Source: an uncultured Streptococcus sp.
GTDB taxonomy: Bacteria > Bacillota > Bacilli > Lactobacillales > Streptococcaceae
Assembly: GCA_902470035.1 (NCBI GenBank)
Contig: CABREZ010000001.1
Location: 8,370-72,369, forward strand
Length of the DNA stretch: 64,000 bases
Reading direction: 5' to 3'
Part shown: positions 1 to 6,520 of the stretch, piece after piece
How the letters are laid out: the number at the start of each line of letters is the position of its first letter
Position numbering within the stretch: position 1 is the stretch's first letter
Notes under the pieces: model-generated
Seen by the model: only the letters and a program-made list of their open reading frames with translations
Databases searched by the model: none
Told to the model about the DNA's origin: nothing
Translations under genes and position numbers: made by a program

Positions 1-331
1 TCAAGGCTAGGATGAGGTAAATCGCTGAGTTTACTGCTCCAAAGAGATAGTTACTAGCCCGACCTTCTGCTACTAGTATCACACAAACGATTCCTGTCCA
101 GGAGGCAAAGAGCCCTAACCAATCGTGACTTGCTTCCTGATTGGTAAACTCTAGGACAAAGGGCACGCTAGATAAAGCAATCAGATACAGCCATTGTGTC
201 AGAGTGCGACCTGCAAATAGGTCTTTCCAAAGGAGTTTCATAATCCCTACGAAGCCACGTTTGCCAGCTTCTCTATGGACATTTTTTAAATGCTCCCCAA
301 ATGTCTGAATTTTTTCTTGTAGTCGTTTCAT
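1..331 (-). CDS. pnuC: PnuC nicotinamide riboside transporter, 5' part (gene runs off the window)
   Basis: The reading frame opens at 331 (ATG, with AGGAG 7 bases upstream) and is still open at base 1, giving about 110 residues. After a charged N-terminus (MKRLQEKIQTFGEHLKNV) come hydrophobic stretches containing SVPFVLEFTNQEASHDWLGL and SWTGIVCVILVAEGRASNY, which match the PnuC family of membrane transporters for nicotinamide riboside. It starts 12 bases after the nadR stop, so nadR and pnuC form one operon: uptake by PnuC, phosphorylation and adenylation by NadR. The C-terminal half lies outside the window. Family assignment is from recognised sequence pattern. Confidence 0.85.
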   Translation of the reverse strand, partial: MKRLQEKIQTFGEHLKNVHREAGKRGFVGIMKLLWKDLFAGRTLTQWLYLIALSSVPFVLEFTNQEASHDWLGLFASWTGIVCVILVAEGRASNYLFGAVNSAIYLILAL

Positions 332-343
332 TCTGTTTCTCCT

Positions 344-1402
344 TTAATCAGCTTGATAAATCGTATCGATGACACGCTTCGCTTCTTCATAATTCCCCAA
401 GTAGTCTTGTCCGAGATAGGCTGTAGGGATATCTGCGAGGTATTGGTGGCGGAGGTGATCCAGGTGATTTGAAAAACTGTTACGAATTTCGTCATCTGCC
501 ATGGTCATATCACGGAAGCCATCATTGACATAGGATCCAATGGGTTGAACAAATAAGATCAAATCCCATTTTTCCTTAGCGAGGATACTGACAAAGAGAT
601 TGTCAAAGGTATCCGTCATACTGGTCTCTGGACTTTCTACTTCCATATAGTAGTCGTAATAGCCCTTCGTCACCAGAGAGTTGGTATCCGCAATGACCAG
701 ACCACGATTGGCACTACTATCAATCAATTTAGAAGTCTGATCGTATTGCCCCAACAAGAGGTAATAGTAATCTTTTGGTGTTAGTTCATCATCCCGTACA
801 TTGTTTCTAATTTGGTACTCACGAGCATATTCTAAACTCACTGGCGCATCATAGAAGCGGGCCAAATCTTTTGCCAAGGTCGTCTTCCCGTTGCTAGCAC
901 TCCCCATAATGAGGACTTTTTTGGTAAACTGACGACGGAAGGGTTGCGCAATGTATTTCCAATACTTGCTGGGATTTTCCCGGATGAGGGTCCCTGAGAT
1001 GCCAAACTGACGCTCCTGCAGGCGAGCTTCAAAACCTCGCGCTTCAAGTTCTTCTTGGTAAGTCTTCTCTCCAACAAAGAAGACTAAATCTTCTCTCTTA
1101 GAATCATATTGAATCGTTTCTAAGGCGATTTTCAACCAAGGCTCCCATCCCAAGGGATAGCGAGGAAGTTCTGTCTCATCGAGTTTATAAATCTGAGTGA
1201 GTTCATCATTTGAAAAACCTTCTCGAATATAGCGAAAACGTTTTTGCAAAGGAAGGCCAACTTCTTCTCCTCGGTCACCTTTGTAACCAGAGACAATCAC
1301 ACAAACGCGGTCACATTGGCGTTTTGCCCGTTGAATTAAATCAATATGCCCTTGATGAAGGGGGGCAAACGTTCCAAATACCACTGCCACTCTTTCTTTC
1401 AT
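344..1402 (-). CDS. nadR: NadR: NMN adenylyltransferase / ribosylnicotinamide kinase
   Basis: 352 residues. The N-terminal nucleotidyltransferase domain shows FGTFAPLHQGHIDLI (the HxGH motif) near residue 10 and an ISGTLIRENP motif near 135. The C-terminal kinase domain starts with a P-loop, GSASNGKTTL, near 167. Such bifunctional NadR proteins phosphorylate nicotinamide riboside to NMN and adenylate NMN to NAD in the cytoplasm. There is no N-terminal helix-turn-helix like that of enterobacterial NadR, so a repressor role is not indicated. It is first in an operon with pnuC and has its own promoter (1453-1480). Confidence 0.93.
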   Translation of the reverse strand: MKERVAVVFGTFAPLHQGHIDLIQRAKRQCDRVCVIVSGYKGDRGEEVGLPLQKRFRYIREGFSNDELTQIYKLDETELPRYPLGWEPWLKIALETIQYDSKREDLVFFVGEKTYQEELEARGFEARLQERQFGISGTLIRENPSKYWKYIAQPFRRQFTKKVLIMGSASNGKTTLAKDLARFYDAPVSLEYAREYQIRNNVRDDELTPKDYYYLLLGQYDQTSKLIDSSANRGLVIADTNSLVTKGYYDYYMEVESPETSMTDTFDNLFVSILAKEKWDLILFVQPIGSYVNDGFRDMTMADDEIRNSFSNHLDHLRHQYLADIPTAYLGQDYLGNYEEAKRVIDTIYQAD

Positions 1403-1427
1403 CTAACTGGCTCCTTTATCATAATGT

Positions 1428-1441
1428 CAAAACATGTTTTG
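1428..1441. promoter_or_regulatory. 14-bp perfect palindrome between nadR promoter and start
   Basis: CAAAACATGTTTTG is a perfect inverted repeat lying between the -10 element and the nadR start codon, where a repressor would block transcription. NAD salvage genes in Firmicutes are often controlled by NiaR. I cannot match this site to a remembered NiaR consensus, so the regulator is unassigned. Confidence 0.35.
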
Positions 1442-1452
1442 CTTATGATTTT

Positions 1453-1480
1453 ATTATAAACTATAATTTCAATCTGTCAA
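1453..1480 (-). promoter_or_regulatory. Sigma-A promoter of nadR-pnuC
   Basis: Read on the minus strand: -35 TTGACA (1480-1475), 16-bp spacer, -10 TATAAT (1458-1453). Both hexamers are consensus. The expected transcript starts near 1446, about 45 bases before the nadR ATG. Confidence 0.8.
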
Positions 1481-1526
1481 TACCTTTTTATAAAAAAATA
1501 TAATTTTATAAAACAAAAATTAAAAA

Positions 1527-1562
1527 GATTCAACTCTGTATGTTATTATACAGAATTGAATC
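1527..1562 (-). terminator. Intrinsic terminator of the 1605-2348 lipoprotein gene
   Basis: Arms GATTCAA-CTGTAT and ATACAG-TTGAATC enclose a 6-base loop, with a one-base bulge. On the minus strand the hairpin is followed by a T-rich tract (complement of the A-rich bases 1499-1526), as in a Rho-independent terminator. Confidence 0.75.
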
Positions 1563-1604
1563 TCTGATTTCAATCATTTTTTTAATTTTCTCAGTGGCGA
1601 GCCA

Positions 1605-2348
1605 TTATTCCCGAAGCAAGGCATGCGTATGGCCTTTTTCTGTCACTTGAACACTTGCCAGTTGGCCATCTTGACCAACGACTATATCCAAGATAGCTGC
1701 AGATCCATCTTGGGCGGAAATCAAGCCAGCATGATAATGACCTTGATCTAAGTTGTATTCATAGCTTCCAATCGTATAGCCCACTGCATCGCCACCTGGA
1801 GTTTGTATGGTCACTTGGCCTCCTTGCCCGATCATTACAGCTGTATCGCGACCGTCGGTCCAACTACCTATTGCTCCAGAATAATCCCCTGAGGCATAAG
1901 CTAATACACCTTTATAGCGTGGGTTCTCTGTCTTAGAGGCTTGCTCTTTGGCAGTCATGCGACCTTCCTCCAAGCTAGGACGTTTTGGTTTTTCAGGTGC
2001 TGGGGTCACTGCTGGATGTGTTTCTTTGGAAGGAGTTGGGGCCAGGCCTTGACTGACTTCTGAAACTCTTGGTGTCACCGGAGTTGACGGAGTCTCTTGG
2101 CTCGCTTGTGTTTCGCTCGAAGCGATGGCAGGAGTTTTTGCCACTTCTGCGCTTTGTTGGCTTTGTGTGGTTTTGCCTGTAGCCTTTTTCTCTTCTTTTT
2201 TACTCGTAGAGCTTTGTTTCACTTGCTCAATGTTACTAGTTGAAGATGGACTGGTTTCCTTTTTCTTTTCTGATCCACAGCCGCTTAATAAAAGAGCAGC
2301 GGTTAAAGCAAGGGTTGATAGACTAAAGAGGATTCCTTTCGTTTTCAT
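1605..2348 (-). CDS. Putative lipoprotein with Ser/Thr/Pro-rich linker
   Basis: 247 residues from the ATG at 2348, which has GAGGTG 5 bases upstream; a GTG two codons earlier (2354) is less well placed. The signal peptide ends in lipobox LLSGC, so the mature protein is probably diacylated and tethered to the outer membrane face. Residues about 27-140 are a low-complexity K/S/T/P linker. The C-terminal ~100 residues form a compact domain beginning YKGVLAYASGDYSGAIGSW, rich in Gly and aromatic residues. The G-D-Y-S...G-S-W pattern recalls the streptococcal DUF6287-type module, but I am not certain. It has its own promoter and terminator. Function unknown. Confidence 0.75.
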   Translation of the reverse strand: MKTKGILFSLSTLALTAALLLSGCGSEKKKETSPSSTSNIEQVKQSSTSKKEEKKATGKTTQSQQSAEVAKTPAIASSETQASQETPSTPVTPRVSEVSQGLAPTPSKETHPAVTPAPEKPKRPSLEEGRMTAKEQASKTENPRYKGVLAYASGDYSGAIGSWTDGRDTAVMIGQGGQVTIQTPGGDAVGYTIGSYEYNLDQGHYHAGLISAQDGSAAILDIVVGQDGQLASVQVTEKGHTHALLRE

Positions 2349-2364
2349 GATCACACCTCGTGTT

Positions 2365-2400
2365 TGTAATATTTGTTACATTTTGTAATATAATTGTAAC
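2365..2400 (+). promoter_or_regulatory. Cluster of TGTWAH half-sites (possible WalR/VicR box)
   Basis: On the plus strand four hexamers fit TGTWAH: TGTAAT (2365), TGTTAC (2374), TGTAAT (2384) and TGTAAC (2395). The last two are separated by exactly 5 bases, matching the WalR consensus TGTWAH-N5-TGTWAH. They overlap the -10 element and transcript start of the lipoprotein gene, a position that suggests repression. The region is AT-rich, so chance matches are possible. Confidence 0.4.
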
Positions 2401-2421
2401 AATAATCTATGAGTAAGTCAA
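2393..2421 (-). promoter_or_regulatory. Promoter of the 1605-2348 lipoprotein gene
   Basis: Minus strand: -35 TTGACT (2421-2416), 17-bp spacer, -10 TACAAT (2398-2393), preceded by TGT (extended -10 form). Confidence 0.75.
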
Positions 2422-2463
2422 GTGAATTTTCTATCCATCTCCCAAAATAGAAACTAGTTTCAA

Positions 2464-2509
2464 AAAAAGAGTGAACTCCTGGAGAGTCCTCCAACCATTC
2501 ACTCTTTTT
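2464..2509. terminator. Strong terminator of the ctsR-clpC-ECF-lipoprotein operon
   Basis: Perfect 12-bp arms AAAAAGAGTGAA (2464-2475) and TTCACTCTTTTT (2498-2509), with a further inner hairpin (TGGAG/CTCCA). T-runs flank both sides. It lies directly after the stop of the DUF4430 lipoprotein gene. Confidence 0.85.
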
Positions 2510-2510
2510 C

Positions 2511-2915
2511 TTATTGATAGACTTCTTGATAAAATTCGATGGTATCTCCATCTTGGACAGTCGTTTCTGCTGCCCCTTTTGGTGCCATCTCTCCATTGAT
2601 CTTGTACATCCAATAGAGCCCCTTGCTTTCATCCTGGGCTACGCCATCGATCGAGGTGATGAGTCCACTCTTCTCCTCAATTTTGTAGTTAGCTTTCAGG
2701 ACTTCCATCAGGTTAGATTTTTCTGCAACCTTTAAGGTCTTGCTTTGAGCTTCTTGACCTTCAGGGGCGATACTGACTGTAATGGTAATTTGTTTTTCTT
2801 TAGCTACTTGTGAGCTAGAAGCTGAGTTTTCCGTGGTCGATGGTGTGCTTTGTCCGCAACTGACCAATACAAGAGCCGTTAGGACAGCAAACAAGCTATA
2901 AAGTGTTTTTTTCAT
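2511..2915 (-). CDS. DUF4430-type lipoprotein, putative substrate-binding partner of the adjacent ECF S component
   Basis: 134 residues with lipobox VLVSC at about 16-20 and a short Ser/Thr-rich linker. The globular region (about 43-134) ends in GLYWMYKINGEMAPKGAAET and DGDTIEFYQEVY, typical of DUF4430, the transcobalamin-like C-terminal domain. The family often sits next to cobalamin or vitamin ECF transporters. Its ATG overlaps the last 20 bases of the ECF S gene, so the two are translationally coupled. A surface vitamin-capture role is inference from family and context. Confidence 0.8.
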   Translation of the reverse strand: MKKTLYSLFAVLTALVLVSCGQSTPSTTENSASSSQVAKEKQITITVSIAPEGQEAQSKTLKVAEKSNLMEVLKANYKIEEKSGLITSIDGVAQDESKGLYWMYKINGEMAPKGAAETTVQDGDTIEFYQEVYQ

Positions 2916-3384
2916 GATACAATCTCCTAAATACTACATAAAGTAGAGGGTAAAAACAGGCGGTGGAAAAGGCATGGGCCAGGTTAAAGCTAAAGCCATT
3001 CACCAGGGCATAGGTCCACCAGGGCATATGATAGAGGACAGCATAAAGACTGTCAATCACTATCCCGTAGAGAAAGGATAAGATACCGACCACTAGAGTC
3101 TGGACTTGCAAAGACAGATGGTGATAGAGCCCTCGCCAAAGAGTCAAGAGAAGGCCAAAGGCCAGTATCTGAGCGAGCACCACTGGGCTCATCCCCAAGA
3201 GAAAAGCCGAGGTAAACATGGTGACCGCCATCACCAAACAGGCAAATTGCCAGTCTTCAAATAGCACCAGTAAAAAGAAAATGGCACTAATGGGTTGGAC
3301 ATTAGGCAGAAAGGCAAAAGCTTGTCTCAGCACCACACAGAGGGCTGCTAAGAGGGTGATTCGGGTCAAGCGTTTGAGAGGCAC
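2896..3384 (-). CDS. ECF transporter S component (substrate unknown, possibly a corrinoid)
   Basis: 162 residues, about five or six hydrophobic helices, starting from GTG at 3384 with AGGAGG 7 bases upstream. An ATG 6 bases upstream is out of frame. The short N-terminal RLTRITLLAALCVVLR followed by FLPNVQPISAIFFLLVLF is the usual S-component pattern. S components bind a vitamin or metal and dock on the shared EcfAA'T module encoded elsewhere. The clpC stop codon TAG lies in the ribosome binding site of this gene, so it is read as the third gene of the ctsR operon. The downstream DUF4430 lipoprotein hints at a cobalamin-like ligand. The exact substrate cannot be read from sequence. Confidence 0.8.
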   Translation of the reverse strand: MPLKRLTRITLLAALCVVLRQAFAFLPNVQPISAIFFLLVLFEDWQFACLVMAVTMFTSAFLLGMSPVVLAQILAFGLLLTLWRGLYHHLSLQVQTLVVGILSFLYGIVIDSLYAVLYHMPWWTYALVNGFSFNLAHAFSTACFYPLLYVVFRRLYHEKNTL

Positions 3385-3395
3385 TGCATATCCTC

Positions 3396-5825
3396 CTAGT
3401 CAATCGTGAAGTTAAGCTGACCAGACTTGACACCTACCTTGAGGGTTTGCCCTTCAGCCACTTCTCCTCTCAAGAGGATCTCTGCCAAGTAGTCTTCTAC
3501 CTGGGTCTGAATGGTTCGGCGCAAAGGACGTGCTCCCATCTCTGGATCATATCCGTGAGTCGCCAGCCATTTAAGGGCAGACGCTTGGAATTTCAGAGCA
3601 ATGCCCTTCTCTGCTAGAGATTGAACCAGCGGTTTCACCATAATCTTGACAATCTCATGCATTTGGTCACTGGTCAAGCTATGGAAGACAACCTTCTCAT
3701 CAATCCGGTTGATAAACTCTGGTCGATAAGTCTTCTTCAACTCTTCGAAGATGCGTTTCTCCATATTGGCTTGGTCAAAGCGAATATCCTTGGCTCCAAA
3801 GCCAACTGTCTTATCATCTCGTAAAGCGGTAGCTCCCAAGTTTGACGTCATGATAATAATCGTATTGGAGAAATCTACCTTGCGTCCCTTGCTATCAGTT
3901 AAGACCCCATCATCTAGAACTTGCAAGAGAACGTTAAAGATATCCGGATGGGCTTTTTCCACCTCATCAAACAAGAGGACAGAATAAGGTTTGTTGCGGA
4001 CTTTTTCCGTCAACTCGCCCCCTTCTTCGTAGCCCACATAGCCTGGAGGGGCTCCGTTGAGACGACTGGCCGCGAATTTTTCCATGTACTCACTCATGTC
4101 AAAACGGATCAAAGCAGACTCATCATCAAAGAGGACCTCTGCAAGAGCCTTCGCCAACTCGGTTTTCCCGACCCCAGTCGGACCGAGAAAGAGGAAGGAG
4201 CCAATTGGCCGTTTGTGAGACCGGATTCCCGACTGATTGCGGCGAATCGCTCTGCTGATACTTGAGACGGCCTGATCCTGACCAATCACGCGCTTATGAA
4301 GTTCCGCTTCCAATTCAAGGTATTTCTTAGCAGCTGTTTGGGTTAATTTTTCAACAGGAATGCCTGACAATTGACTGAGCGTCTTCAGAATATCCTCTTC
4401 CTTGACTTCCAACTGGTATCCTTTCGGACTAGCGTCTTCTTTTAGCAACTGAGCAACTTTTTTCCACTGCCCCTTGAGCAAGGCTTGATCGGCAGCTGTC
4501 AAGTCGGACTGAAGCCCCGCTTGAGGCCCCTTGTTTTGCACGGTTGCTGCCGCCTCATCCAAAAGATCAATGGCTGAGTCTGGCAAGAGGCGACTGGTCA
4601 AATACCGATTGGCATAGACAACAGCTGTCTCAATGGCCGCATCCGTAATATGGACGCGGTGGTGACGTTCATAGTTGCTCTTGAGCCCTTGTAAAATCGC
4701 GATGCTATCTGCAACAGAGGGTTGCTCAATCAAGACCTTAGCAAAGCGGCGTGACAAAGCGGCGTCTTTTTCGATGTGTTTTTGGTATTCTTCTTGCGTA
4801 GTCGCTCCTACGGTCCGTAAGGTCCCGCGAGCCAAGGCAGGCTTCAAGATATTGGCCGCATCCAAGGTGGAGTCAATCCCTGATCCAGATCCCATAATAG
4901 TATGGAGCTCATCGATGAAGAGAATGACATGGCCATCTTCTTCAATATCATTGATGATGTTGTTCATCCGCTCTTCAAAATCTCCACGGAACCGCGTTCC
5001 TGCGACAACATTCATCAAGTCCAACTCTAAGACACGCATCTTAGCCAGCTCCGTTGGGACATCTCCACTGGCAATCCTTTGGGCCAAGCCCAAAGCCAGA
5101 GCAGTCTTTCCGACACCCGCATCTCCAACGAGGACCGGATTGTTTTTTGTTTTGCGGCTCAAAATCTGAATCATCCGCGAGATTTCTTGCCCCCGGCCAA
5201 TCACCGGTTCCAAACTGCCATTGCGAGCCATTTCTGTCAAATCTCGGGTGTAGTCTTCCAAACCACCACTGGTAGAGGCAGGCATGCCCATCATATTTCC
5301 CATGGTTTGACGGTTTGGTTGCTGGGCCCGATATAGCGAACGAATAGCCTTGACAGCTTCCTTGTCCCAACCTGCTCGTTGTTCCAAGTTCTTACGAAGC
5401 TCGACGATTTTAATGCCCTCTTCCTGATCATCGTAGCGGAAGCCAACATACTCCAATACTTGAGAAGCCAAGGTCCCCCGCTCTAATAGAAGCGCCAAGA
5501 GGACATGCTCCGTTCCAAGACTTTTGGCATGGACTGCCTGAGCAATCTCTTGGGAACGTTTCATGATTTCTTCTACACGGAAAGAAAAAGGAAATACCTC
5601 ATAGCGGCCATCCCGTTGGTATACTTGGCCCGTGATGTGCTCCGCCGCATCTTGAAAATCATCAATCTGCATAGGATAGTCACTTAAGACAGAACCAGCT
5701 ACACTATAAGGATTATTGGCTAGGGCTACTAGGATATGCCAGGTATCTAGCGTTTGAGACTCAAAATGACCCGCCAAGATTTGAGCGGCTTCAATCGTTT
5801 CTAATAGGGCTTTTGAATAGTTCAT
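3396..5825 (-). CDS. clpC: ClpC AAA+ ATPase, Clp protease regulatory subunit
   Basis: 809 residues starting at MNYSKALLETIEAAQ (5825), the usual N-terminus of streptococcal ClpC. The open frame extends further upstream into ctsR but lacks family similarity there. It has a double Clp-N repeat (about 1-140), AAA-1 with Walker A GDAGVGKTAL and Walker B VILFIDELHT, a coiled-coil/UVR-like middle, AAA-2 with GPTGVGKTEL and VLLFDEVEKAH, and a ClpB-D2-small C-terminus. It unfolds substrates for ClpP and serves general stress, competence and cell-wall turnover. It follows ctsR by only 7 bases and is expected to be repressed by CtsR. The best Shine-Dalgarno, AAAGGG, is 14 bases from the ATG, which is long. 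Confidence 0.97.
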   Translation of the reverse strand: MNYSKALLETIEAAQILAGHFESQTLDTWHILVALANNPYSVAGSVLSDYPMQIDDFQDAAEHITGQVYQRDGRYEVFPFSFRVEEIMKRSQEIAQAVHAKSLGTEHVLLALLLERGTLASQVLEYVGFRYDDQEEGIKIVELRKNLEQRAGWDKEAVKAIRSLYRAQQPNRQTMGNMMGMPASTSGGLEDYTRDLTEMARNGSLEPVIGRGQEISRMIQILSRKTKNNPVLVGDAGVGKTALALGLAQRIASGDVPTELAKMRVLELDLMNVVAGTRFRGDFEERMNNIINDIEEDGHVILFIDELHTIMGSGSGIDSTLDAANILKPALARGTLRTVGATTQEEYQKHIEKDAALSRRFAKVLIEQPSVADSIAILQGLKSNYERHHRVHITDAAIETAVVYANRYLTSRLLPDSAIDLLDEAAATVQNKGPQAGLQSDLTAADQALLKGQWKKVAQLLKEDASPKGYQLEVKEEDILKTLSQLSGIPVEKLTQTAAKKYLELEAELHKRVIGQDQAVSSISRAIRRNQSGIRSHKRPIGSFLFLGPTGVGKTELAKALAEVLFDDESALIRFDMSEYMEKFAASRLNGAPPGYVGYEEGGELTEKVRNKPYSVLLFDEVEKAHPDIFNVLLQVLDDGVLTDSKGRKVDFSNTIIIMTSNLGATALRDDKTVGFGAKDIRFDQANMEKRIFEELKKTYRPEFINRIDEKVVFHSLTSDQMHEIVKIMVKPLVQSLAEKGIALKFQASALKWLATHGYDPEMGARPLRRTIQTQVEDYLAEILLRGEVAEGQTLKVGVKSGQLNFTID

Positions 5826-5832
5826 AAGGAGA

Positions 5833-6291
5833 TTACATTCCCTTTCTATCGACTTGTTGGATAATTTTTCGTAGGATATTGGCTCGTAAGCGATGGGCTT
5901 CACTTCCCAGAACCTCGTCTGTCGTCGTCACTGACAAAAGCTCTGCCTCTTTCTTTGTAAGGAGTTTTTCTTCAAATAGCATTTGAAGGATATCACCAAA
6001 AACAGTCTGACTGATTTGTTCTCCGATGCTTGCGCCAAGCTCTTTTAGCATCTGGTGTTGGTCTGAAAATTGGACCTTGCCAATCCGGATGTACCCTCCG
6101 CCTCCACGCTTGCTCTCTACGATATAGCCTCGACTTTCGGTAAAGCGGGTCTTGATCACATAATTGATTTGACTAGGAACAACTTGGAAAACATCCGCTA
6201 ATTCGCTTCTCTTGAGCTCTGCGATGCCTGCTTGGGCCAGTAGCGACTTGATATAGGCCTCAATGCTATCTGATGTATTTTTACTTGCCAT
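5833..6291 (-). CDS. ctsR: CtsR, class III stress gene repressor
   Basis: 152 residues from ATG 6291 (AAAGGAG 5 bases upstream); the frame is open 8 codons further but those are not conserved. The N-terminal winged helix-turn-helix includes SDSIEAYIKSLL and SQINYVIKTRFTESRGYIVESKRGGGGYIRI, whose glycine-rich wing (RGGGG) is the CtsR signature that reads GGTCAAA heptads and senses heat. The C-terminal half is the dimerisation and McsB/Clp-interaction region. A CtsR box lies in its own promoter, so autoregulation is expected. Confidence 0.96.
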   Translation of the reverse strand: MASKNTSDSIEAYIKSLLAQAGIAELKRSELADVFQVVPSQINYVIKTRFTESRGYIVESKRGGGGYIRIGKVQFSDQHQMLKELGASIGEQISQTVFGDILQMLFEEKLLTKKEAELLSVTTTDEVLGSEAHRLRANILRKIIQQVDRKGM

Positions 6292-6376
6292 GATGCTCCT
6301 TTCTAACCTTTTCATTCTAGATAAGCTCTCTGCTCTTCAGAGGGTAAAAAATAGTCTCATCATCCACGATGTCATT

Positions 6377-6399
6377 ATTGACCTTATCTGACTATTATA
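6377..6399 (-). promoter_or_regulatory. ctsR operon promoter with CtsR operator
   Basis: Minus strand: -10 TATAAT (6399-6394), with a weak -35 (TTTATT, 17 bases upstream). It is followed at 6393-6377 by AGTCAGA-TAA-GGTCAAT, two heptads 3 bases apart, fitting the CtsR direct repeat (consensus RGTCAAA-N3-RGTCAAA) with one or two differences per heptad. Placement just after the -10 fits steric repression. Confidence 0.75.
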
Positions 6400-6482
6400 C
6401 AATTTTTACGCCTGTAAATAAAGCAAAGACTACGTCGAGATAGAATCTGAAGCCCCCTTACTGGTAGCTAGAAGGAACAAAA

Positions 6483-6508
6483 AAGAGGTTAGCAATTGCT
6501 AACCTCTT
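6483..6508. terminator. Terminator after the fucosidase gene
   Basis: A perfect 26-bp palindrome (arms AAGAGGTTAGC/GCTAACCTCTT) sits 12 bases past the stop codon, with an A-run on its left that becomes the U-tract of the minus-strand transcript. Confidence 0.85.
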
Positions 6509-6520
6509 ATAGAAGGGGCA

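Noticed and set aside
2351..2632. 93-codon minus-strand ORF between the two lipoprotein genes
   Set aside because: It runs through a terminator and promoter and overlaps the DUF4430 gene in another frame.
5041..5370. 109-codon minus-strand ORF inside clpC
   Set aside because: Out-of-frame overlap within the conserved ClpC coding sequence.
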